The position numbers and the translations under genes were made by a program. This document shows, one piece after another, positions 1 to 8,385 of a DNA stretch of 64,000 bases (positions are counted from its first letter, which is position 1; each line of letters begins with the position of its first letter). The stretch comes from JAOABV01 sp039801465 (lineage in GTDB: Bacteria > Hydrothermota > Tepidihabitantia > Tepidihabitantales > CAIPLT01): the NCBI GenBank assembly GCA_039801465.1, contig JBDRUT010000006.1, forward strand, positions 1 through 64,000. The letters are read 5' to 3'. A model generated the notes under the pieces. It worked only from the letters and a program-made list of their open reading frames with translations. It was not told the DNA's origin and searched no databases.

Positions 1-1139
1 GTATTTGGGCAGATATGGAAACAATTCCATTCGGCTTCAAATATAAGGTCGGTCCTCCGCCAACAGTTGACTCTGCAAGATACAACAAGAAATTCCCCGG
101 CAAAGGTGCAGCACTCTGTTGGGATGGTGCAAATGCAATCTATGCGACCAAAGGTAATGGCACATTTGAACTCTGGAAATATGACCTTGATAGTGCTCAC
201 TGGTACTTTGAGTCTTGGATTCCTTCAACCAAAGGTGCAAAAGGCGGCACTTCACTATTCTTCAAAGATGGTCTACTCTATGTCTTAGTCGGCGGACTAA
301 AACCGGAATTTGACAACTTCTTTGCTTATGACCCAGTTGGAAAATCTTGGGCAACCCTACAACAAGCACCTGCTGGCGCTACTGCTAAACCATGGAAAGA
401 TGGCAGCGCGATTGTTGCAATTGGCAACAAGATTTATGGTATCAAAGGTGGTGACAAATACAACTCATTCTGGGCTTATGACATTGGAAGCAATAACTGG
501 ACTGAAGTTGAATCCTGTCCACAGAATCATCCTAGCCTTGGTAAGAAGAATAAAGTTGGTGATGGTGGTGCAATGACGACTGATGGCTCAGTTGCTTATA
601 TGATTAAAGGTAAAGGCAAACAAGACTTCTGGATGTATACACCGAATGCAATTCCACCTGACACTGGTCTCTGGACACCACTGGATACAATTCCAAGACT
701 GTGGAAGAACTCAGTACCGAAGACCGGTGCGGCATTGGCTTATGCTAATGGTCGTGTCTACTTACTCAAAGGTAATAACTCACCTGAATTCTGGCAATAT
801 GGTCCATACAAAGCATTGGCAGTAGCGGAAATTAAACCGACTACTAACTCTGCGGTTATGACGGAAAATTCAATCACGAATCTCAGCTTCAACTTCAGTG
901 TCAATCCGAATCCATTCAATAAGTTCACGACAATTCGCTACACAGTGCCTGTTTCCGGTAAAGTCACAATTAAACTCTACAACTCAACTGGTCGGTTGAT
1001 TGAAACCTTAACTGACGAATATCTCACTGCTGGCACTTATACCACCAGACTGACTGCGAAGTCACTTGCGAGTGGCATTTACTTCTTGAAGTATGAAGAT
1101 GCGAAGAACTCCAGTGAAGTCAAGCTCATTGTCCAATAA
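1..1139 (+). CDS. 3' part of a secreted propeller protein with T9SS sorting domain
   Basis: The gene enters from outside the window. The frame is open to base 3, and the codons before the first ATG (15) read IWAD, matching VWAEL at the same place in the large minus-strand protein at 8386-14259, so that ATG is internal. The visible part has Kelch-like units of the form KGNxTxEFWxYD with W and GxA anchors, to about residue 275. It ends with a T9SS-type C-terminal domain (NPNPF, GKVTIKLYNSTGRLI, SGIYFLKY). Family knowledge: such domains direct export across the outer membrane and are cleaved or anchored. Most of it is nearly identical to the end of the 8386-14259 protein, in opposite orientation. 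No catalytic motif is visible. A strong terminator follows at 1181. Confidence 0.85.
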   Translation, partial: IWADMETIPFGFKYKVGPPPTVDSARYNKKFPGKGAALCWDGANAIYATKGNGTFELWKYDLDSAHWYFESWIPSTKGAKGGTSLFFKDGLLYVLVGGLKPEFDNFFAYDPVGKSWATLQQAPAGATAKPWKDGSAIVAIGNKIYGIKGGDKYNSFWAYDIGSNNWTEVESCPQNHPSLGKKNKVGDGGAMTTDGSVAYMIKGKGKQDFWMYTPNAIPPDTGLWTPLDTIPRLWKNSVPKTGAALAYANGRVYLLKGNNSPEFWQYGPYKALAVAEIKPTTNSAVMTENSITNLSFNFSVNPNPFNKFTTIRYTVPVSGKVTIKLYNSTGRLIETLTDEYLTAGTYTTRLTAKSLASGIYFLKYEDAKNSSEVKLIVQ

Positions 1140-1180
1140 TGTAGAATTTGTCTGACATCAGAAGGTGTCAGACCCAGACC

Positions 1181-1213
1181 AGGGGAGCGAAATTCGCTCC
1201 CCTGTTGTTTTTT
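1181..1213 (+). terminator. Rho-independent terminator
   Basis: Perfect 10-11 bp stem (ggggagcgaa / ttcgctcccc, 1181-1203) with almost no loop, followed by a T-rich tail, 40 bp after the stop of the propeller gene. A smaller hairpin (tctgaca / tgtcaga) lies just before it at 1151-1171. Confidence 0.85.
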
Positions 1214-1237
1214 ATATTGAAATATAGTTCTATAATT

Positions 1238-1535
1238 CCCCTCTCCCCTTTGTGGGAGAGGGAAAGGGTGAGGGGTAAATATCCATTATCTCTCAACCTC
1301 ACCTTCTTCCTCTCCCATTTAAGGGAGAGGAGGTTATAGCTACTTTTATGGATGAATCAAACATCCCTTCTCCCCTTGTGGGAGAAGGTTAGGTTGAGGG
1401 GGAAATAAGATGAACAGCATAAATTTTCCCCTTCACTTTGCTCATCACACATCAAGGAAGAAAAAATCTATAATTTCATTTGGGAGAGAATCAATCATTC
1501 CCTCTCCCCATGTGGGAGAGGGTAAGAGTGAGGGG
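1238..1535. repeat. Four copies of a G/C-rich palindromic repeat upstream of the nuclease gene
   Basis: About 38-bp units of the form CCCTCTCCCC-TTGTGGGAGAGGG-nAAGGnTGAGGGG lie at 1238-1275 (+), 1294-1332 (reverse), 1364-1402 (+) and 1499-1535 (+). The core is a hairpin of ccctctccc against gggagaggg with a conserved asymmetric tail that gives each copy a direction. Units are separated by 20-100 bp of unrelated AT-rich DNA, so this is not a CRISPR. Two more copies lie beyond the next gene. Confidence 0.85.
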
Positions 1536-1600
1536 AAAGATGACTAATCAAAATAAACCTTTTTTTATTATAAAGCAAACAAACTTTTTTAGGAGAAATT

Positions 1601-1942
1601 ATGAAGAAGAAACTACTGGTCTCATTTGCAAAACATTTAAGAAGAAATATGACTGATGCAGAAAGAAAATTATGGTCTCGAATTCGAAACAACCAATTAG
1701 GAACTAAATTTAAAAGACAAGAACCAATTGGTAAATACATTGCTGATTTTGTCTGCTACGAAAAAAGGATTATAATTGAACTTGATGGCAGTCAACATAT
1801 AAATAGTCAGAGAGATAAAATTAGAGATGATTGGTTCGCAAAACAGGGCTTTAGGGTTTTACGATATTGGGATAATGAGGTGTTAAACAATATTGAAGGT
1901 GTGCTTATTGATATAAAAGAACATATTTCACAATTGCCTTAA
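1601..1942 (+). CDS. DUF559-type (Vsr/PD-(D/E)xK-like) endonuclease domain protein
   Basis: 113 residues, the usual length for a stand-alone DUF559 protein. The family pattern is clear: RRNMTDAERKLW near residue 15, QEPIGKYIADFVC around 48-60, IIIELDGSQH near 64-73, and the closing GFRVLRYWDNEVL. The conserved D of ADFVC and the E/D of ELDGSQH are the expected metal-binding residues. A good ribosome site (aggag) precedes the ATG by 6 bases. The gene is monocistronic and embedded among six palindromic repeats on both sides. The family is related to very-short-patch repair endonucleases, but its role is not settled; a link to the flanking palindromes is inference. Confidence 0.85.
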   Translation: MKKKLLVSFAKHLRRNMTDAERKLWSRIRNNQLGTKFKRQEPIGKYIADFVCYEKRIIIELDGSQHINSQRDKIRDDWFAKQGFRVLRYWDNEVLNNIEGVLIDIKEHISQLP

Positions 1943-2592
1943 TTCTCTTTCACCTAATAAAAAGAGGCAAAATATTCTTTTCTCTTTTTAGAAGAAATTA
2001 GGAGACTTTCACCCTCACCTTTTTTCCTCTCCCATCAAGGGAGAGGGGATTTACAGTTTCATTAGTGATAAAAACAAACATTCCTTCTCACCTTGTGGGA
2101 GAAGGTAAGGTTGAGGGGAAAGATAAAATGTGTAAAGTCCCTTGGGGCTAGGGTGGGGCTAGCCCTATGCTAGCCCAATCCCAGCCTAATGCATACAATA
2201 TCTTACCCGATACTCGGCATACCAGGTCGCATACCAGTTAACCCAATTTGCCTATTATTAAAATTATAAATTGTCCAAATATTCGTTAGTTGTTTTATTC
2301 GGTTAAATCCTTCTCTTCTGTGCTCATCAATTAGTTTATCAGATTCAGTTTATATCAGTTGGGATAAAAGCCTGATTGAAAATCCGATAGAAAATCCGCT
2401 TAGGTAAGTTCTAACTCATTTTGACTTTATCTTGCTTTCCCCCAAATGTCAAATGCTTTTAGTTTCGGACGCTTTTCTAAACTTAGAACTCTTTTTTCAA
2501 CCCAAATTATTCGCTTTAATGGTTTGCTTGTTTAATTGGTAAGAATTATTCAGTTGATTTTTTATTCCTCTTGGGTAAATTTACTTTTTTGC
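1943..2592. repeat. Non-coding stretch with two further palindromic repeat copies
   Basis: Copies of the palindrome described upstream lie at 2011-2049 (reverse) and 2081-2118 (+). At 2140-2195 there is a different G/C-rich patch with repeated ggctag/ctagcc that can fold (gggctag...ctagccc). From 2200 to 2592 I see only AT-rich DNA with no convincing gene. Confidence 0.7.
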
Positions 2593-4506
2593 TTAATTAA
2601 CCAATACAAACCGATTGCCTAATACTCTTTCTGGCAGTTCTAATTGGATAAAATAGATACCAGTAGGTAAATATCGATTGTTCTCATCAGTGCCATTCCA
2701 AAAGATATTATCTTTTTTAGAGTCTAAACTCAATGTGCACACACATCTGCCTAATGCGTTATAGATTTTTATTTTTGCCGATTGATTACCGAAAAAAGAG
2801 TAGTAAATTTTCATTAATTCACCGGATTTAATTATATTGGGATAAGTCTTTAATTCATATCTGAGGATTTTATTATTTTGGTTTTCTTCAGTAACCGTCA
2901 GTCCAGTTCCAAAGAATCGCATAATTGAATCTAAAAGAATTGCTTTGGTTGATGGTGCTGAAGCATCAACTAAGCCACCAAGTTCAAATGATGTGCCGAC
3001 TGTTCGATAAATTCTTCCATTATGAGCAACCGCACAACCATAATTATCATCCTGGTCTTTCAAGATGACAAATCCGGTTGTCGGTTCCAAATGGTCAATT
3101 GAATTATTAGCACCAGCGTAATTAAAATACATTCCTTGAGTAAAAGTTTTGGATTGTCCAATTATTGGTCCTAAATTATTTGTTCCAACTTCAAGTCCGA
3201 AAATGCCAAATTGCGAATTAAAATTATAGCCACCCCGATAAGGGTTTTCGCACCAAACATTACTTCCTTCTAAATACATCCGACCACCATTTTGAAGATA
3301 ATTTTCTAAAGCGATACCTTCTAAACTCATTGCACCGATAATATAATCATTAGGATAGATACCACAGTTAACAAAAATTGACTGATAAGCATCAAGTTGC
3401 GGAATAACAAGTAAAGATGTTGTATAATCACCAATATAACCCAGATGTGTCAAGATTGAATCGATTTGAATACCTGAATTGGATAATGCTGGATTCCAGA
3501 CAAGATAATCGCGTTTACCAACAATAAGACTAAAACTAAAAGTATCAAGAAAACTTCCTTCATTAACTATAAGTCGAAATTGGACTTTATGTCTATTCGG
3601 ACAATTGGGAGTTACAACAATAGTGTACGGGTCATTGGCATTTTCTTCAGTGCTATCAATTGGCAATTCGCCAAAATTTCCTATCGGGTCTGAAATAGAA
3701 AGATATTGGTCTTGACTCTCAAGAAATGTTATTAGATCTGTAAAATTAGCACCGCCGATATTTTTTAATACGGCGGTAATATTAACCGTCTCTCCGGGGT
3801 CTAAACGACCATTATTATTACCGGTTTGGTCGTTGATATTAATTTTAACTAAATCTAAATAAGGTGCGGTTCCTAAATAATTTAAACTGACATCATCGGC
3901 AAGGACCCTTGCCCAACAGGGGTTACTTCAACATCCATTGGTCGTGTCAAGCAAAGCAATCTGAATCTTCTTAATATTGTTCTGATTGACTCCAGGTAGA
4001 TTATTGAGTTCGTCATTAATATTAAAACTATAGGTATGCCAGTTGAGCGTATCGTTAACATTAATGATATGTAAGGTTGGACTATTATGCCAAGGACAAT
4101 GCGGCGATTTGTAAGCAATGCGGGTTTCACCTAAGAGATTATAATTGCGGTCCGAATACCTCAATGCGATTGCCGATGCGGACCAATAATATGGTGATGG
4201 TGATGGATGTTCGTATGCATATAGTTTTGCTGAAATACTAAACTGTAAATCTGTAGTCGGAATATTAACCGTCTGATGTATTTTGGCTAATGTCGCATGA
4301 TGTTTTTTTACTCTTAATTCATTATCCGGGTCTGGGGCAAACTTGCTTAAACAATCAATGGTATCGCCATAAGTCGGGTCAATTAAACTCATCACCCAGC
4401 CAATTCTTAAATCTTGTTCAAAATCGCCGTTAGTAATTAAAACTCTACCACGAGATAAATTTAATACTATTAATAAAATACCGACTATCCAATTTCTGTA
4501 TATCAC
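2593..4506 (-). CDS. Putative secreted selenoprotein A (jelly-roll, Rossmann-like and T9SS domains), UGA read through at 3930-3928
   Basis: Two open stretches (4506-3931 and 3927-2593) are in one frame and separated by one TGA. Read as Sec193 they give about 637 residues: signal peptide to about 19, jelly-roll/CBM-like module opening NGDFE and closing ADDVSLNY, a short beta module (NGRLDPGETVNIT), a Rossmann-like region (LVWNPAL, IFVNCGIYPND, YLQNGGRMYLEG), and a T9SS domain (SAKIKIYNALGR, TGIYFIQL). The UGA sits in GCUSNPCWARV at the jelly-roll end, the same place as in the neighbouring paralog. A hairpin with GGUC loop follows. I chose the GTG at 4506, since it gives a proper signal peptide and sits 6 nt after a TATAAT; a TTG at 4521 is the alternative. 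Function unknown. Alternative explanation: paired nonsense mutations, unlikely given the shared position. Confidence 0.75.
3898..3913 (-). promoter_or_regulatory. SECIS-like hairpin of selenoprotein A
   Basis: In the mRNA, 14 nt after the UGA, GGCAAG pairs with CUUGCC (6 bp, perfect) around a GGUC tetraloop; the loop begins 20 nt after the UGA. Bacterial SECIS elements bound by SelB lie in this window and need a G in the first loop positions; GGUC is also the core of the E. coli fdhF loop. The hairpin lies inside coding sequence (GCA AGG GUC CUU GCC). Confidence 0.75.
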
Positions 4507-4535
4507 AAAGTGATTATACAAAAAATAACCACCGG
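4480..4535 (-). promoter_or_regulatory. Promoter of selenoprotein A overlapping the upstream terminator
   Basis: On the minus strand TTGCTC, a 17-bp spacer and TATAAT are followed after 6 bp by the GTG start, implying a leaderless message. The -35 box sits in the loop side of the preceding terminator hairpin and the spacer contains its 3' arm and T-run. The -35 match is only partial. Confidence 0.5.
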
Positions 4536-4570
4536 AGCAAGAGATAATACTTTTTTGAACTCCGGTGGTT
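4522..4570 (-). terminator. Terminator after selenoprotein B
   Basis: Inverted repeat aaccaccggag / ctccggtggtt (11 bp, 4560-4570 and 4527-4537) with a 22-nt loop, followed on the minus strand by attttttg. It begins 8 bp after the stop of the upstream gene, so it should end the two-gene transcript of selenoproteins C and B. Confidence 0.75.
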
Positions 4571-4577
4571 TAGTTAT

Positions 4578-6482
4578 TTAGTTAAGGATAACTATGCGAT
4601 TAACAAAAGATTTTTCTGGTAGGTCTAATTGAATAAAATAGACTCCGGTCGGTAAATATCGGTTGTTGTCATCTGTTCCATTCCAAAAGATATTATCTTT
4701 TTTAGAGTCTAAACTCAATGTGCGCACACATCTGCCTAATGCGTTATAGATTTTTATTTTTGCCGATTGATTACTTAAATAAGAGTAGTAAATTTTCGTT
4801 AATTCACCGGATTTAATTATATTGGGATAAGTCTTTAATTCATATCTGAGGATTTTATTATTTTGGTTTTCTTCAGTAACCGTCAGCCCAGTTCCAAAGA
4901 ACCGCATAATTGAATCTAAAAGAATTGCTTTGGTTGATGGTGCTGAAGCATCAACTAACCCACCAAGTTCAAATGATGTGCCGACTGTGCGATAAATGCC
5001 TGCATTGTATGCGACTCCGCAGTTATAACTATTGTTGCCATCAACGAAAATCACAAAGCCGGTTGTTGCATTGATTCGGTCCATATAATTATTTTCACCG
5101 GCATAATTGAAATACATACCTTGAGTAAAAGTATTATTAACACCGACCACTGGTCCCATATCCGCACTACCATCAGAAACCCCTTGAATACCAAACAGCG
5201 GTCCGAAATTATGTCCGCCGACTTGCGGGTCATAATACCAGACTTCGCCACCTTCTAAATAGACACGACCGCCATTATTAAGATAATTTGTGATTGCAAT
5301 TGCTTCAGCACTATTAGCAGTAATCCGATAATTATTCGGATAGACACCGCAACAGATAAAGATTGAGTTGTAGATATTAAGGTCAGGTTCTTGCAATAAA
5401 TTAGTAGTAATCGCTCCGGAGTATCCTAAGGCATTAAGCGTATTATGGATGGTTTGACCAGGAGTTGGCGTTGGGTCTGGATTCCAAACCAGATAATGAT
5501 ACTTGCCGACTACTAAATTAAAATTAAATGTATCAAGATACCAACCTTCATTGACAACTAATCGGAACTGAACGAGATGACCTTGGGGACAATTAGGACT
5601 GACCGAGACAACATACGGGTCATTCGTATTTTCTTTGATACTGTCAATTGGCAATGTTCCAAAATATCCTGAGTTATCTGTGATTGTAATATACGGGTCA
5701 GTAGTGAAAAGATTAGTTGCTAATTGAATAAAGTTATAGCCACCAATGTTTCTTAAAATTGCAGTTAAATTAGCAGTTTCTCCTGGGTCTAAACGGCCAT
5801 TATTATTGCCAGTTGGGTCATAGACATTGGTGCCATATAAATCAAGATAGGGATTTGTTCCCGTATAATTTAATGAGACATCATCAGCGAGGACCCTCGC
5901 CAGACAATGGCCCTGTCAACACCCATTAGTTGTATCAAGCAGTGCGACTTGGATTTTTCTAATCTGGTTGGGATTAACTCCGGGTAAGTTTGCCAACTCA
6001 TTATTAACATTGAACCGATAATCATACCAATTATTCGGGTCAGTTACTGGTATAATATGAACAGTATTTGTGCTTGTCCAAGGACAATGGGGTGACATAT
6101 GAGCAATTCGGGTCTCACCCAGTTGATTGCCATTAGCATCTAAATAGCGTAAGCAGACCGCGGCAGCTGCCCAATAAGTTGCGGATGTATTATACTCATA
6201 AGCATATAATTTTGCCGAGACGCCAAATTGTAAATTGGTAGTTGGAATATTTACGGTCTGAGATAATTTAGCATAAGTCTCATCGTATTTTTTCACTCGC
6301 ACTTCATAATCCGGGTCAGGATGAAAATAGGTCTGCCGGTCAATCGTATCATAAGTGTTAGCAAGACCAAAAATACTATACCAACCAGTGCTTAAAGGAT
6401 ATTCAAAGTCTCCGTTAGTAAGTAGCCGGCCCGCGTTGCTAATAGTAAAGAGTATTAACAATAACAATAAATGCCTACCCAT
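4578..6482 (-). CDS. Putative secreted selenoprotein B (paralog of A), UGA read through at 5918-5916
   Basis: Two same-frame open stretches (6482-5919 and 5915-4578) are separated by one TGA; read as Sec189 they give 634 residues. Layout as in A: signal peptide 1-17, jelly-roll module (NGDFE to ADDVSLNY, about 20-205), a CARDB-like module (NGRLDPGETANLT), a Rossmann-like region (YLVWNPD, IFICCGVYPNN, NNGGRVYLEG), then a T9SS C-terminal domain. The UGA lies in GCUQGHCLARV. The first open stretch stops and the next ORF starts at exactly the same 87-codon distance as in A, which argues against sequencing error or random mutation. The start has a strong ribosome site (aaggaggtgac) and lies 9 bp after the stop of gene C, so they form an operon. 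The last 140 residues are almost identical to A. Role unknown; a redox-active Cys-Sec on an exported binding module is inference. Confidence 0.78.
5886..5901 (-). promoter_or_regulatory. SECIS-like hairpin of selenoprotein B
   Basis: In the mRNA GGCGAG pairs with CUCGCU (5 Watson-Crick pairs plus one G-U) around a GGUC loop starting 20 nt after the UGA. Relative to gene A, one stem pair has changed from A-U to G-C through two third-position silent changes (GCA to GCG, CUU to CUC), so the fold is kept while the protein is unchanged. Confidence 0.78.
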
Positions 6483-6491
6483 GTCACCTCC

Positions 6492-7559
6492 TTATTTTTT
6501 TACAATGAATTTACCGGCGCTATTGCCCTTAGAACTTTGCAAGAGATAGAAATAGACACCGGCATTTATTATATTATTAAAATTCCAATTAACACATTCG
6601 GATTTGCCGGATGCAATTCCACTGAGCGTTCTGATATTTCTTCCTTGAGCATCAAAGATTGAGATTAGGTATTCTGTGCCAAAAGGTAAAGAAAATGAGA
6701 AACTTGTGCGATTAACACAAGGATTTGGTATAACTTTCACATTCGCATCATAAATAACAGTAGGAGTTTTAGGCGCTTCATCTATTCCAACATAAGCAAG
6801 TTCAGTGAGTTTTATTTTCGCACCTTGGTGGATGCGTTTGGTAATATTGATAACTGTTGGGTCTTGAATCATTGTCACAATCTCACATCGCTCTGCTACC
6901 CAATTCTGAGAAATTGAGAACGGATAACTTACCGTAACTGAATCTTGATAGGCAAGGGTAACTTGTGTTCCAATATGGTCTGGAATATAATCGCGCGCAA
7001 CATGATTATGCCATAAGTCACCATTAGGTGTTGGTTGATAAATACTATCTTCAGTTATCACAAAGAGCACATTATGATATAATGTCGCATTCGTATCACT
7101 GATAAAACGAGCATAAATTGTACCGGTTCGAGTTGTTGGATTATAATTTCCCCAAATGCGTGCAGTAATTCGTGACGGAACGCCCATCCGTTGCACAATC
7201 AAATTTTCCCAATTAGAATAACTGCTACCTGCGCTATAATCACCATCAATCCATAACCAAGGAGTATAATAAGTGGTGCCCGGCATTGGTAAATAGAAGA
7301 AACGAGCACGGGCTTCAGCACTATACATACCATAACTGGAATAACTGGAATTGACATGCATCTCGATTGATGCAACTTCATTAGGATAATTATAGGAGAT
7401 TTGAGCCAGTGTCCCACTGGCAGGATTACATGAGGCTCAGCCTTCAGAATAGGCTTCTTCGCAGACAACAACTCTTCTGCCTTCTGTAGAATTTATCAGT
7501 CCAAGGCTGAAGAGAATAAAAAAGATAAGACCAAGTGTGCTGAACACTTTGGAGTTCAT
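6492..7559 (-). CDS. Putative secreted selenoprotein C: Omp28/thioredoxin-like UxxC protein with T9SS domain
   Basis: Same-frame halves 7559-7440 and 7436-6492 are separated by one TGA; read as Sec41 they give 355 residues. The start is the ATG at 7559 with ggaggt 6 bp before it; residues 1-25 are a signal peptide. The mature protein opens RRVVVCEEAYSEGUASC, which matches the EEFTxTWCxxC opening of Omp28-like thioredoxin-fold proteins with Sec in place of the nucleophilic Cys and Cys44 as partner. Further on come IEMHVNSS, WLWIDG and HNHVARDYIPD, as expected for this fold, then a T9SS C-terminal domain (NPCVNRTSFSF, SIFDAQGRNIRTL, AGVYFYLLQS). A thiol/selenol oxidoreductase of the envelope is the likely role. 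It is first in an operon with selenoprotein B, behind a TTGACA-17-TAAAAT promoter. Confidence 0.8.
7405..7421 (-). promoter_or_regulatory. SECIS-like hairpin of selenoprotein C
   Basis: In the mRNA GCCAGUG pairs perfectly with CACUGGC (7 bp) around a three-base GGA loop (or 6 bp with GGGAC), the loop starting 22 nt after the UGA. The loop begins with G as bacterial SECIS rules require, though it differs from the GGUC loops of A and B. Confidence 0.68.
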
Positions 7560-7589
7560 TAAGTACCTCCATAAAGATAAATATTTCAT

Positions 7590-7625
7590 CAATAGTATTT
7601 TACTAAAATCTTTGATGATTGTCAA
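7590..7625 (-). promoter_or_regulatory. Promoter of the selenoprotein C-B operon
   Basis: Minus strand TTGACA (7625-7620), 17-bp spacer, TAAAAT (7602-7597). A short leader of about 30 nt then carries the ggaggt ribosome site of gene C. Confidence 0.75.
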
Positions 7626-8280
7626 GCAAAATCTCGGAACGGCTCTGAAAAAACGTCGCAGAAAACACTGAAGACAGAAATAAAGTTCAAAAGTTAAAAA
7701 GTTCAAAGGTTCAAAAGCGACACGCAGTGTCTTCCTGAAACGCGAAGCGTAGATGGAGTGAAACGACATCAATTTAATTCAGGATCTCGCGAGAATAAGA
7801 ATTAGATTCCGAAACGATTTCAGCATGACAGAATTGGGTCTATGAGATGCTGAAAACAAGTTCAGCATGACAAAATGGGAGTGAGTGTCACCCTGACTGC
7901 TCATTGTGTCTTCCTGAATTTATTTCAGGGTCTAAAGTTTAAAGGTTCAATGGTTCAGAAGTGACACGCAGTGTCACCTGAATTTAATTCAGGATCTAAA
8001 TAAACACGGAAACAACAAGGTTCAAAAGTTTAAAGGTGGAAAAGTCTCATACTCTTTGCATTTTAGTTTTTCATCTTTAGTTTTGCATTCTGAATTTTAT
8101 GTTCAGTAGGACAAAATATGTCCCAAAAGTAATTTCTTATTCTTTACCAGCAGATTGTGGTAAATAGTGAATTTGGGTGTTATAAAATAATTTATTTTAC
8201 TAGACCCATAAGGTCTGGATAAAAAAATATCTTTGCTATCATTAGCAGATTTCAGTGTTATTAAGATAACTTGTTATATA
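7626..8280. repeat. Non-coding stretch of degenerate short repeats
   Basis: Recurring pieces include gttcaaaag/ggttcaaa (7687-7720, 7940-7955, 8022-8035), the small palindrome gacacgcagtgtc (near 7719 and 7963), and cctgaatttaattcaggatct-type hairpins (near 7770, 7915 and 7980). They look like several layers of interspersed REP-like repeats. Similar gaacctttgaac pieces recur at 21935-21970. No gene is supported here. Confidence 0.6.
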
Positions 8281-8316
8281 AAAAAACATAGGGTGGAGCC
8301 CCACATCCACCCTATG
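8281..8316 (-). terminator. Rho-independent terminator of the giant T9SS gene
   Basis: Stem catagggtgga / tccaccctatg (11 bp, perfect) with an 8-nt loop, followed on the minus strand by seven Ts. It lies 70 bp after the stop of the gene that ends at 8386. Confidence 0.9.
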
Positions 8317-8385
8317 CAGAGGATATATGAGGAGAAAAGGTAGGAGTTATGTTTTTTCTTTTAACTTAATCATCGCTACTCGTAG

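Noticed and set aside
1495..1740. 81-codon minus-strand ORF
   Set aside because: Shadow of the DUF559 gene and a palindromic repeat; no ribosome site and no family resemblance.
1238..2118. CRISPR array
   Set aside because: Repeats are palindromic, in both orientations, with spacers of very unequal length and a gene in the middle.
2593..7559. Genetic-code change (TGA as Trp, Gly or Cys) to explain the in-frame TGAs
   Set aside because: TGA ends many clear genes here (mnmG, the DUF4175-like gene, the TPR gene, korA), often overlapping the next start, and long ORFs elsewhere have no internal TGA.
2593..7559. Six separate genes or three pseudogenes
   Set aside because: The downstream halves lack real starts or ribosome sites (only TTG or internal ATG), the frame is kept, A and B break at the same codon, and hairpins follow each TGA.
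7626..8280. Insertion sequence remnant
   Set aside because: No transposase fragment or terminal inverted repeats; only short interspersed repeats.
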